From: Ruminococcus sp.
GTDB lineage: Bacteria > Bacillota > Clostridia > Oscillospirales > Ruminococcaceae
Assembly (NCBI GenBank): GCA_017461395.1
Contig: JAFTYF010000004.1
Span: forward strand, 1 to 35,557
Direction: 5' to 3'
Length of the DNA stretch: 35,557 nucleotides
Positions 7,817 through 15,819 of the stretch are shown in pieces. The notes below the pieces were generated by a model. The model was not told the DNA's origin. It was given only the letters and a program-made list of their open reading frames with translations, and searched no databases. The position numbers were made by a program, and so were the translations under genes. The number at the start of each line of letters is the position of its first letter. Position 1 is the stretch's first letter.

Positions 7817-8998
7817 ATGACAAACAGAAAACGCAGGAAGATCAAAAGAATCGTTAGGTGCATCGTATTGCTTCTGCTTCCTCTTGGAATTGCAGGGGCG
7901 GCAGGCGGAGCAAGATCACTCAGGGAAACTCTCTCAGGGACGAATGTTTTCTTCATGGAAAAAACACCGTCCGCTGCTGTTCCGGCAGAGAAACCGCAGG
8001 ATACCGCCGTATATACTAAAAAACCACCGGAAAAAACGGCAGATGATATCCTTTGCGGAAGCCTGATACTTTCTGAAGGATACGGAATTACCGCCGAGAC
8101 TGCTGAAGATCCCGTGATAAAGCTTGAAAATCCGCTTGAGACAGTCAGTGATAATCCCGGCGAAAAGCCTTACCCGACGGAGGAACAGTGGACAGTCGGA
8201 GGAAATATTATCCGTACCACCTACAAGCCGTACAGCGGAACGACTTTTTTTGACCTTGAAAATTATGGTCAGGTGAATAACAAAACAGATATCCCTAACG
8301 AAACGCTGATAAAGGAAAGCCGATGTCTGCCGGATTTCACGATAGAGGACACATCCGAGCCTCAGGTGCTTATATATCATACTCACACGACAGAGAGCTT
8401 TGAGCCGTATGTCCGTGACAATTACGATGCCGGATTCAACTACCGCACTACCGACGAAACGAAAAATATGGTCATGGTCGGAGATGCGATTCAGGCGGAG
8501 CTTGAAGCAAGGGGGATAGGTGTTATCCATGTGCGGACTGTACATGATTATCCCTCATACAATGGTTCTTACGGCAGAAGCCGCGAGTCGATATTGCCGA
8601 TACTGGAGCAGTATCCGAGTATAAAGGTCGTGCTGGATATCCACCGTGACGCAATATCCGGAGAGGGTTACGCATATCAGCCGTATGTTGAAATTGACGG
8701 TAAAGAAGCAGCGCAGATAATGATAATCTCCGGCTGCGATGACGGAACGCTCGGAATGCCGTCGTATATAAGGAATTTTCGTTTTGCCTGTCGGCTTCAG
8801 GAGTGCCTTGAAGGAGATAATCCCGGACTAACGAGACCGATACTTTTTGACTACCGCCATTATAATCAGGATCTGACCACAGGAAGCCTGCTTATAGAGG
8901 TCGGTTCGCATGGCAATACTCTCGAACAGGCGCAGTATTCAGGGCAGCTCATAGGGCGGTCACTTGGAGGAATGCTCAACGATATGAAAGAGGAATGA
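7817..8998 (+). CDS. spoIIP: stage II sporulation protein P
   Basis: A 393-residue SpoIIP homologue, the amidase/endopeptidase that with SpoIID and SpoIIM thins septal peptidoglycan during engulfment. The N-terminus is basic followed by one membrane segment (about 11-30). A Pro/Lys-rich linker leads to the C-terminal amidase domain, which begins near residue 182: QVLIYHTHTTESFEPY supplies H188, H190 and E193, DIHRDAI supplies H276, and LIEVGSHGNTLEQA closes the domain. The ribosome site GAGGTGAGG is 5 bases before ATG 7817. Its presence with gerW says the lineage has sporulation machinery. Confidence 0.95.
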   Translation: MTNRKRRKIKRIVRCIVLLLLPLGIAGAAGGARSLRETLSGTNVFFMEKTPSAAVPAEKPQDTAVYTKKPPEKTADDILCGSLILSEGYGITAETAEDPVIKLENPLETVSDNPGEKPYPTEEQWTVGGNIIRTTYKPYSGTTFFDLENYGQVNNKTDIPNETLIKESRCLPDFTIEDTSEPQVLIYHTHTTESFEPYVRDNYDAGFNYRTTDETKNMVMVGDAIQAELEARGIGVIHVRTVHDYPSYNGSYGRSRESILPILEQYPSIKVVLDIHRDAISGEGYAYQPYVEIDGKEAAQIMIISGCDDGTLGMPSYIRNFRFACRLQECLEGDNPGLTRPILFDYRHYNQDLTTGSLLIEVGSHGNTLEQAQYSGQLIGRSLGGMLNDMKEE

Positions 8999-9316
8999 AT
9001 GATCAGAAAAAGAAAAAAAACCGCAGTCAGAGCAATATTTTTATATATGCTTCTGACTTTCGGTTTATGGATGTTTTTAAATTCGTATACAAATTCGTAC
9101 AACAGACTTTCCGGAGAGAATATTTCTCCTGCCGAACTTGATGTTCATGGTGATATGGCGTATATAGAGGTGCTGGAGCACGAGATAAATCTTGATTTAT
9201 CCGCAATAGCACCGGAGAGCAGGCTCTACTGCGGAGCATATCTGCTGTCGCCGGACGAGCTGAGGTTAACGTGCTATCTGATTTCTTTTTGCAATGGACT
9301 TGGACTGCATACATGA
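8999..9316 (+). CDS. small membrane protein downstream of spoIIP
   Basis: A 105-residue protein whose ATG directly follows the spoIIP TGA, so translation is likely coupled. The N-terminus is strongly basic (MIRKRKKTAVR), then one membrane helix (about 12-30), then an acidic extracytoplasmic stretch. No family is recognised. Its 3' end overlaps the 3' end of the convergent minus-strand gene by about 50 bases, with no terminator between them. A sporulation role is suggested only by the linkage. Confidence 0.6.
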   Translation: MIRKRKKTAVRAIFLYMLLTFGLWMFLNSYTNSYNRLSGENISPAELDVHGDMAYIEVLEHEINLDLSAIAPESRLYCGAYLLSPDELRLTCYLISFCNGLGLHT

Positions 9317-9838
9317 GTAGAAGCTGTTAAGCTCACCGGAAAATATAAGAGTTGAGCCGGGGAATCGGCGGAAATCATCTGGTTTGTAGAGACAGAAAGC
9401 TTTTTTTAGCGGGATGCCTATTTTGTCCATGGTGTAGGCAACGAACTGCGAGCATACGAAGCTTTTTTTTCTGTTCCATTCTATATTGAAGTAAACTGCG
9501 AGAAGACCGAGAATATTGTAAGAATATACGTTGTGATTCTCGTGGAAATGCTTTATAATGCGGTTGAATTCAGATTTTTGTGCGCTTGTCACGGGAATTC
9601 TGTAGATCTCGCATGGGATAAAATCAAATTTTCCGAGAGTTCCTTTGCCGACTATTTCCTTGTTGAATGTAGCAGGGAGCGGAAAATTGCAGTAAGTTCT
9701 GCAGAAGCTGTACATTTCGGAGAGCTTTTCATCGCCTGACAGTGATACATGGTTATAAGGCTTTTTTGTAAAGAATCTGAAAAATCGTGCAGGTCTTGTG
9801 CCAGTCTGTGTCATAATGAGATAGATGTATTCTGCCAA
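9266..9838 (-). CDS. permuted NlpC/P60-like (YiiX-type) putative cysteine hydrolase
   Basis: A 190-residue protein when started at the TTG at 9838, which has an excellent AAGGAGGG site 6 bases upstream; an in-frame ATG lies far upstream at 10033 but overlaps the cardiolipin synthase gene and lacks such a site. The order of motifs fits circularly permuted papain-like hydrolases: an N-terminal His motif (KKPYNHVSLSGDEKLSEMYS) and a C-terminal helix starting with the nucleophile (SFVCSQFVAYTMDKIGIPL). Relatives cleave amides of peptidoglycan or lipids; the substrate here is unknown. No signal peptide is seen, so it is probably cytoplasmic. Confidence 0.65.
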   Translation of the reverse strand: MAEYIYLIMTQTGTRPARFFRFFTKKPYNHVSLSGDEKLSEMYSFCRTYCNFPLPATFNKEIVGKGTLGKFDFIPCEIYRIPVTSAQKSEFNRIIKHFHENHNVYSYNILGLLAVYFNIEWNRKKSFVCSQFVAYTMDKIGIPLKKAFCLYKPDDFRRFPGSTLIFSGELNSFYSCMQSKSIAKRNQIAR

Positions 9839-9868
9839 ATGTTTCCCTCCTTTGCGTGTGTTTTTAAC

Positions 9869-9897
9869 ATTATACCATATATATTTGAAAAAAACAA
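9869..9897 (-). promoter_or_regulatory. promoter of the permuted NlpC/P60-like gene
   Basis: On the minus strand TTGTTT (9892-9897) and a perfect TATAAT (9869-9874) are 17 bases apart, about 30 bases before the TTG start at 9838. This supports the short form of the protein. Confidence 0.6.
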
Positions 9898-9939
9898 GAG
9901 CTTTTAACAAATAATATGCATCTGAAAGAAATTCGTATA

Positions 9940-11508
9940 CTACATCAGAGGAGCAACGATTTTTATAATACTTCCGACAATTTTGTAATAAAGCTTTTCT
10001 TTTCTGACAGTTTCGGGAGTAACTTGCTTGCATTTTGCGAGAGTTACGGAAAAATCGTTTTCAATATCTTTAATGCAGTCTGTTTTAAAGAGGTATGTCG
10101 CACATTCGTAGTGGTGGTAGAGACTTCTGTAGTCGAAGTTTATCGTTCCGATAACAGCACGTTCATCGTCGCAGACGCAGACCTTTGCGTGAACGAATCC
10201 TGGAGTATATTCGTATATCTTTACGCCGGATTTCAAAAGCGATTTGTAGTGAGTCTTTGCGAGAGCAAAGGCTGTTTTTTTGTCGGGGATTCCAGGCAGA
10301 ATTATCTTCACATCAATGCCGCGTTCAGCGGCGAATTTTATAGCTGTTTCAAGTTCACCGTCAAGGATGAGATACGGCGTCATGATGTGGACGTAATCCC
10401 TTGCACGGCTGAGGATGTCGATATATACCGATTCGCCGACCTTGTCATCATCGAGAGGGCAGTCGGCGTATGGCATAACATAGCCGGAAGCCTGTATTTT
10501 TTCGTCTGGCAGGGCAAGGAATTTATCCCATTCCTTGTGGCGGACAGCGATATCCCACATCTGAAGAAACATAAGAGTAAAGCTCTGTACAGCGTCGCCG
10601 CGAAGCAAAACAGCTGTATCCTTCCAGTGACCGAAGCGTTTTTTTTTGTTGATGTATTCATCAGCGAGATTTACTCCGCCGTTGAAAGCAACCTTGCCGT
10701 CGATAACAAGTATTTTCCGGTGGTCACGGTAGTTGTAATGCGTGGAAAGAAACGGCATTATAGGTGAAAACGTTTTGCATTTTATACCGAGCTTTTCAAG
10801 GCGTTTGCTGTAATCAAAGCTTAGATTAGATATCTCGCACATTCCGTCATACATAACACGGACGTCCACGCCCTGCCGAGCCTTTCTGCTGAGGATGCTG
10901 AGGATTTTTCCCCACATAAAGCCTTCTTCGATGATGAAGTATTCCAGAAAGATAAATTTTTCAGCCTTTTCAAGTTCGGTCAGCATAGCCTCAAATTTAT
11001 CTTCTCCCTGTGGAAAAAAAGTCGTCTGAGTGTTTTTGTACAGCGGAAAACAGCCTGTTCTGTTGAGGTAGAAATTGAGATCGTTTATGCCGGAGGAAAT
11101 TATATCCGGTTCGGTTAAGATATTTTCATCCTGCGGGAGCTTGTTTTTTGTTTCGTTTATAATACGAGCGATAACATTTTTTGTAGCAACGTGTCCGAGT
11201 CCTTTTCGGGTGTACCATAGAAGAAAGGTTCCGGGGATAGGGAAAAGTGTTATCAGTGTAAGCCATGTGAGCTTGGAGGTGGAATCCATACTGCATCTGA
11301 AAAGGTAGAATACCATGACGATCGAGAAAATCGTCTGCATTGTGAGAAAGTAAGGGATAGTATCCGCCATAAGTCCGTAGAGTGCCGTAAAAAGCAGCAG
11401 CTGAAAGGCTATAAGCAGAATGAAGAAGCATAATCTGCTGAAAATAAAGCCGAGAAGTCCTTTTTTACGCTTTTTCAGCAGACTGATGATATCCTTATCG
11501 TCGTTCAT
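9940..11508 (-). CDS. cls: cardiolipin synthase (PLD superfamily)
   Basis: A 522-residue membrane enzyme joining phosphatidylglycerol molecules to cardiolipin. Two or three membrane helices lie in the first ~100 residues, then two phospholipase D domains. Each carries the HKD signature: H263-R-K265...D270 (YRDHRKILVIDGK) and H440-A-K442...D447 (FVHAKVCVCDDE). Length and layout match bacterial ClsA. The start at 11508 follows AGAGAGGAT. It is transcribed from a consensus promoter on the minus strand at 11541-11569. Confidence 0.95.
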   Translation of the reverse strand: MNDDKDIISLLKKRKKGLLGFIFSRLCFFILLIAFQLLLFTALYGLMADTIPYFLTMQTIFSIVMVFYLFRCSMDSTSKLTWLTLITLFPIPGTFLLWYTRKGLGHVATKNVIARIINETKNKLPQDENILTEPDIISSGINDLNFYLNRTGCFPLYKNTQTTFFPQGEDKFEAMLTELEKAEKFIFLEYFIIEEGFMWGKILSILSRKARQGVDVRVMYDGMCEISNLSFDYSKRLEKLGIKCKTFSPIMPFLSTHYNYRDHRKILVIDGKVAFNGGVNLADEYINKKKRFGHWKDTAVLLRGDAVQSFTLMFLQMWDIAVRHKEWDKFLALPDEKIQASGYVMPYADCPLDDDKVGESVYIDILSRARDYVHIMTPYLILDGELETAIKFAAERGIDVKIILPGIPDKKTAFALAKTHYKSLLKSGVKIYEYTPGFVHAKVCVCDDERAVIGTINFDYRSLYHHYECATYLFKTDCIKDIENDFSVTLAKCKQVTPETVRKEKLYYKIVGSIIKIVAPLM

Positions 11509-11540
11509 ATAATCATCCTCTCTTTCCGGAATATGTAAAG

Positions 11541-11569
11541 ATTATAGCAATTTACAGGAGATTTGTCAA
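11541..11569 (-). promoter_or_regulatory. consensus sigma-A promoter of cls
   Basis: Read on the minus strand: TTGACA (11564-11569), 17-base spacer, TATAAT (11541-11546), 33 bases before the start codon of cls. Both boxes match the consensus fully. Confidence 0.85.
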
Positions 11570-11640
11570 GCAATGATCGTTGACGGGATCTTTATATTAT
11601 CGGCGTTTTGCATAAATGTCAAAGAAAATAATTCCTTGTA

Positions 11641-11669
11641 TTGATTGATTCTGCAAAATATATTATAAT
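11641..11669 (+). promoter_or_regulatory. promoter of the ECF sigma gene
   Basis: TTGATT (11641-11646), 17-base spacer, TATAAT (11664-11669), about 70 bases before the ATG at 11742. It resembles a housekeeping promoter, so the sigma gene may not depend only on its own product. Confidence 0.65.
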
Positions 11670-11741
11670 TGTATATGAAAATGCACGAAAAACAGTATTT
11701 CAGTTGTATTATAGGCAAAAGCAACATTAAGGTGGGATGAT

Positions 11742-12218
11742 ATGAAAGAAAATGTTGCACTGAATGCCTTTATGAAATTCGGCGATACGGTACTGAGAGC
11801 GGCTTTCAGTCATACGGGAAGAATGAGCGATGCGGAGGATATAACTCAGGATGTATTTCTTACGCTCCATTCAAAACCCGTGGAATTCAGCAGCGATGAG
11901 CACATGAAGGCGTGGCTGCTGAGGGTGACTGTAAACAAGTGCCGGAATTTTCATAAAAGCTCGTGGATAAGCGGCAGAGTTGAGACTGACAGCAGAGGTC
12001 TTGATTTGCTTTCGTGCAGCATGAGTGCTGACGAAACAGAGCTGATTGACATAGTTATGACGCTTCCGGAAAAATACAGAACAGTGCTGTATCTCTATTA
12101 TTATGAAGGTTATTCAATAAAGGAAATCGCCGGAATACTCAAAAAGAACGAAAACACCGTAAGCTCTCTGCTTCAGAGGGCAAGAGCAAAAATGAAATCA
12201 AAGCTGGAGGAGGAATAA
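11742..12218 (+). CDS. ECF-type RNA polymerase sigma factor
   Basis: A 158-residue two-domain sigma factor. Region 2 covers about residues 10-65 (DAEDITQDVFLTLHSKP is the core-binding helix). Region 4 covers about 105-155 (LPEKYRTVLYLYYYEGYSIK then ENTVSSLLQRARAKMK as recognition helix). No region 3 is present, as expected for the ECF class. It ends 4 bases before the next gene, a single-pass membrane protein likely to be its regulator. Target promoters are unknown. Confidence 0.92.
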   Translation: MKENVALNAFMKFGDTVLRAAFSHTGRMSDAEDITQDVFLTLHSKPVEFSSDEHMKAWLLRVTVNKCRNFHKSSWISGRVETDSRGLDLLSCSMSADETELIDIVMTLPEKYRTVLYLYYYEGYSIKEIAGILKKNENTVSSLLQRARAKMKSKLEEE

Positions 12219-12222
12219 TATC

Positions 12223-13749
12223 ATGGATGAAAACAGATATAAAAGCGCTTTTGATAAAATAAAGTGCTGCAGGAAATTTTATATGCAGATGACCGAGCAG
12301 CTTTCCGAATCCGGTGACGGCTATCCTGAGTATACCGAGACGGTCAGCCATGTTGATGTGGCAAAGCCTGTTAAATACAGATATGCTGCAGTCGGAACTG
12401 CCGCCTGCATTGCTGTATGTGCCGCCGGATTCGGTTTCTGGAAGATTTCAGCCGGCGATAAACCGGAAAACAGAACCATTGAGACTGACGGTACCGAAAG
12501 GGTTGAGAATCCGATTATAATGCCTGCGACCACTGAGCCTGTCATAACTCATCCGTCAGTAACCGAGCCGGATAATCTCGTGAAAGACGGTGAAACACCT
12601 GCTATGTTGGCCGATGTTATGGTAAGAATTGAATCCGGAGAAATAAAGCCGGTGTACGATCAGTCTCCGAAGGACAACGACAACTGCTATGAGGTGAATT
12701 ACGATCCGGCTGAACTCAAAGGCTGGCTTGAACGCTTGCAGCAGATATACTGGACGAAAAAAACGATAACTGCCGAGGAATTTAATGAGTACTGCAAGCA
12801 CATCATGATAATGGGGGATCTTTATTTTACACCAGACGGCATTATCCATCAGTGCAACGGACAATATGAGCTTCACATGCCGGAAAAAATGGGGAGCCGC
12901 AAGGTTTACGACAGCATATACGAACAGATTACGGTCAGAAGATATCAGAATCTGGAGGAATTCCTGACGAATTACAAGGAGCTTTCGCCTGTAATGACTG
13001 CGGATATGGAATACAATGCAGTATATCGAGAACTCAATTATAATCTGTTAGCAGAGTTTGCTGGAGAATTCATCGGTTTATACACTGATTATGAATACAA
13101 AACAAACGGCAAGGTTTATTTTGACCGTGATGATGAGATTTATTTTACTCATTCGTACGGCACGCAGACTGTTAATGGAGAAAAATCCATTGACCTGGAA
13201 ATTCTATGCAGTACTATGGACGATTATACAGAAAGTATTGCTTTGGCGGACGAGGATGCTTCGCCGAAATTGTGGTATATACAACCTTCATTGAGTGTAG
13301 AAGATATTGTTTACGGTGTTTATCACAATGTCTATCAGAGTCATTTTGAGGGTTTTATGGATTACGATTACTATACGTATATTCCGGGGGACTATTTTAT
13401 ACTCAGGAATTATATTATAAAGGAATACAGAAAATTCATGGAGAATTTTGCCGGCTCAGGACTTGCACTTGACGATGAGCTTGTTATCAAGACCTCAACA
13501 GATGAAAACGGCGAACTTATGGTTTATGTTATCATGTATAATGATAATGACAAGGAGAATTGGACGCATGATTCGGCAGTATGCTTTGCAATGAATGAAC
13601 AGGGAGTGATTACCGAATTTGTGGAGTATGAAAAAGGCATACTTGTTGCAGAATGTAAGCTCAGCAACATAAAATATGAGGATTTTGAAAAGCCTGAAAG
13701 CTATGAAACCTTTTCAGAGCTTACTCTTGCTCTTCTTCCTTACCACTGA
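12223..13749 (+). CDS. single-pass membrane protein, probable sigma-factor partner
   Basis: A 508-residue protein starting 4 bases after the ECF sigma gene behind GGAGGAGG. Residues 1-52 would be cytoplasmic (with a CC pair near residue 15), one membrane helix lies at about 54-74 (AAVGTAACIAVCAAGFGFW), then a Thr/Pro-rich linker and a large outer domain rich in Tyr, Asp and Glu. This topology and the gene pairing fit an anti-sigma factor with a sensory outer domain, but no known anti-sigma domain (such as the HxxxCxxC zinc motif) is visible. The outer domain is unrecognised. A terminator follows at 13763. Confidence 0.7.
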   Translation: MDENRYKSAFDKIKCCRKFYMQMTEQLSESGDGYPEYTETVSHVDVAKPVKYRYAAVGTAACIAVCAAGFGFWKISAGDKPENRTIETDGTERVENPIIMPATTEPVITHPSVTEPDNLVKDGETPAMLADVMVRIESGEIKPVYDQSPKDNDNCYEVNYDPAELKGWLERLQQIYWTKKTITAEEFNEYCKHIMIMGDLYFTPDGIIHQCNGQYELHMPEKMGSRKVYDSIYEQITVRRYQNLEEFLTNYKELSPVMTADMEYNAVYRELNYNLLAEFAGEFIGLYTDYEYKTNGKVYFDRDDEIYFTHSYGTQTVNGEKSIDLEILCSTMDDYTESIALADEDASPKLWYIQPSLSVEDIVYGVYHNVYQSHFEGFMDYDYYTYIPGDYFILRNYIIKEYRKFMENFAGSGLALDDELVIKTSTDENGELMVYVIMYNDNDKENWTHDSAVCFAMNEQGVITEFVEYEKGILVAECKLSNIKYEDFEKPESYETFSELTLALLPYH

Positions 13750-13762
13750 GTATAAATATAAA

Positions 13763-13796
13763 AGCCGGAATTCTATATGGATTCCGGTTGTTTTTT
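13763..13796 (+). terminator. rho-independent terminator
   Basis: GCCGGAAT (13764-13771) pairs with ATTCCGGT (13781-13788), with one G-T pair and a 9-base loop, followed by a T-run to 13796. It ends the sigma/partner operon. Confidence 0.85.
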
Positions 13797-13872
13797 GTCC
13801 TATTTATGAAGATGTATTATATAAAATGTTGTGTAAAATTTAAATTTAACTTATACATAATTTACAAAACCG

Positions 13873-13901
13873 TTGACAAATTGGTTTCAATGTGGTAAAA
13901 T
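13873..13901 (+). promoter_or_regulatory. promoter of the PAS-GGDEF-EAL gene
   Basis: TTGACA (13873-13878), 17-base spacer, TAAAAT (13896-13901), about 67 bases before the start codon. Confidence 0.75.
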
Positions 13902-13968
13902 ATGTATGATACATTAATTATATCGTAATGTGTTTTAAGTTGTATTCAGAACAGCGAGGTGAAGTATT

Positions 13969-15618
13969 GTGAGTTCAATGCTTGATACTTTATTCGAGGC
14001 TCTTTCTGTTATCTCAGAAGGCAGCCATATATACCTTTGCGACTTGAAGAGAGATTACTCCCGATGGTCTAAGAACGCTATTCAGTACTTCGGCTTGCCG
14101 GGAGAGTATATGCATAATGCGGGCGACATCTGGAGTCAGCATATCCACCCCGATGACAGGGGAGAATATACCAGAAGCATAGCGGCTATATTCAGCGGTT
14201 CTGCTGACAGCCACGATCTTATGTATCGTGCCCGTATCCGTGACGGCAGTTATGTGATGTGCAGCTGCAAGGGTGTTGTGATCAGGGATGAAGCCGGAAT
14301 TCCCATATTCTTCGGCGGAACTATCAGAAATCATACCGTTCTCAGCTATACTGACGCAATTACAGGTCTCAGAAGTCTTTACGGACTTATGGAGGATATC
14401 GGCGTAATGAAAAGCCGTGAAATGCCATATACAATCATCATGATAGGCATGAATCATTTTTCTACTATTAATGATAATTACGGCTTCAGCTTCGGAAACG
14501 ATACTCTCAGCTGCTTCGGAAAGCTTCTTGAAGATCGTCTCGGAAATTACGGAAAGCTCTACAAAATGGACGGTACAAAATACGCACTTCTGAGCTGGGC
14601 AGTCTCTGCGGAGGAAATCGCAGACGTATACGCTAAGATAAAAAAAGAAGCTGCTCACGGCTTGTGCGTGGACGGCGAAAAAATAATTCTGTCTGTAAAC
14701 GGCGGTCTTGTTTACGTTGATGACTTCAATCTGTCAAGAGATACCATTCTCTCTTGTCTGAAATATACATATTATCAGTCGAAAAAATTCAAAACGGGTG
14801 AGCTGGAGATATTCTCGGATCACCTCGGAGACGGCGGAAGGCGCTATATCGAAATGCTGAATATTATCAGAAACAGCGTTGTGAATGACTGTTCCGGATT
14901 TTTCCTCTGCTATCAGCCGATAATCGACGCCGGAAGCGAAGGGGCAAAGGGCATGGAGGCTCTTATCCGCTGGAGAAATCATGATTTCGGTGTTGTTCCT
15001 CCGGGAAAGTTCATACCTATACTCGAACAGGATCCGATTTTCCCTGAGCTTGGCAGCTGGATTCTGCGCAGGGCTGTTTCCGACAGCATGAAGTTTGTTG
15101 AAAGATATCCTGATTTTCTCATTCATGTTAATATTTCCTATGCTCAGCTTGAACGCAGGGAATTTATTCCTGAACTTAAAAATATTCTTGATGAATTCAG
15201 TTTTCCTCCGGAGAATCTCTGTATTGAGCTGACTGAAAGATGTCGTTTGCTTGATATGGGACTGCTGAAAAGACTTTTCAGAGATCTCAGGGAAATCGGT
15301 GTTAAAATTGCACTTGATGACTTTGGTACAGGATTTTCGTCTATCGGAATTATCAGAGAGCTTGAATTTGATTCGATAAAGGTAGACCGTGAATTCGTCA
15401 AAAACATTGACGTAAGCACGACCGATCAGAAAACAGTTCACTTTATATCAAATCTTGCTGATACATTCCAGGCGGAGGTGTGCGTCGAAGGAGTTGAGAA
15501 TGACAGAATACGCCGAGTCCTCGGTAATTATGAGGTCAAAAGCTTCCAGGGAAACTACTATTCAGAGCCTATTACATTGGAAGAATTTACAAAAAAATAT
15601 CTTCCAGACGATAATTGA
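13969..15618 (+). CDS. cyclic-di-GMP phosphodiesterase, PAS-GGDEF(degenerate)-EAL
   Basis: A 549-residue cytoplasmic signalling protein. A PAS domain covers about residues 15-122 (WSQHIHPDDRGEY, then IFFGGTIRNHT). A GGDEF-like domain (about 125-275) begins TDAITGLRSLYGL, but the signature position reads M200-DGTKY instead of GGDEF, so cyclase activity should be lost; it may still bind nucleotide. The EAL domain (about 295-545) has its catalytic set: E330-A-L, N388, E420 (IELTER), D450-D451, K471 and E507 (VEGVE), so it should hydrolyse c-di-GMP. Start: GTG 13969 has GAGGTGA 7 bases upstream; ATG 13978 is the alternative. No membrane segment. Confidence 0.92.
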   Translation: MSSMLDTLFEALSVISEGSHIYLCDLKRDYSRWSKNAIQYFGLPGEYMHNAGDIWSQHIHPDDRGEYTRSIAAIFSGSADSHDLMYRARIRDGSYVMCSCKGVVIRDEAGIPIFFGGTIRNHTVLSYTDAITGLRSLYGLMEDIGVMKSREMPYTIIMIGMNHFSTINDNYGFSFGNDTLSCFGKLLEDRLGNYGKLYKMDGTKYALLSWAVSAEEIADVYAKIKKEAAHGLCVDGEKIILSVNGGLVYVDDFNLSRDTILSCLKYTYYQSKKFKTGELEIFSDHLGDGGRRYIEMLNIIRNSVVNDCSGFFLCYQPIIDAGSEGAKGMEALIRWRNHDFGVVPPGKFIPILEQDPIFPELGSWILRRAVSDSMKFVERYPDFLIHVNISYAQLERREFIPELKNILDEFSFPPENLCIELTERCRLLDMGLLKRLFRDLREIGVKIALDDFGTGFSSIGIIRELEFDSIKVDREFVKNIDVSTTDQKTVHFISNLADTFQAEVCVEGVENDRIRRVLGNYEVKSFQGNYYSEPITLEEFTKKYLPDDN

Positions 15619-15627
15619 ATCCGTTTT

Positions 15628-15665
15628 TAAGGTCTGTTGGACAACAATAGACCTTATTTTTATTG
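15628..15665 (+). terminator. rho-independent terminator
   Basis: TAAGGTCT (15628-15635) pairs with AGACCTTA (15649-15656) followed by TTTTTATT. The loop contains a further GTTG/CAAC pairing. Confidence 0.8.
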
Positions 15666-15756
15666 TTAAAATGCACAAAAAATGTGGTTGAAATTATTCG
15701 ATTTGCACTTTCCTTGCTAATTTCTCTGTGTTTTTCTTCATTTTTGCGAAAAATAC

Positions 15757-15785
15757 TTGCAGTTTTTTGTGAAATGTGATAAAAT
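15757..15785 (+). promoter_or_regulatory. promoter of the ligase-homologue gene
   Basis: TTGCAG (15757-15762), 17-base spacer, TAAAAT (15780-15785), about 34 bases before ATG 15820, which is preceded by AAAGGAG. Confidence 0.75.
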
Positions 15786-15819
15786 ATATTGATAGCTTAT
15801 ACAAAAAAAGGAGAATTCT

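Noticed and set aside
10380-10661. Minus-strand frame of 93 codons in another frame of cls
   Set aside because: Same-strand frame within the PLD domain, without a start signal.
9916-10767. Long plus-strand frame of 283 codons inside cls
   Set aside because: It is antisense to a clear cardiolipin synthase with both HKD motifs, has no ribosome site and no recognisable domain.
11566-11760. 64-codon minus-strand frame across the sigma promoter region
   Set aside because: It covers the consensus cls promoter and the sigma gene start, is Phe/Ile rich and has no ribosome site.
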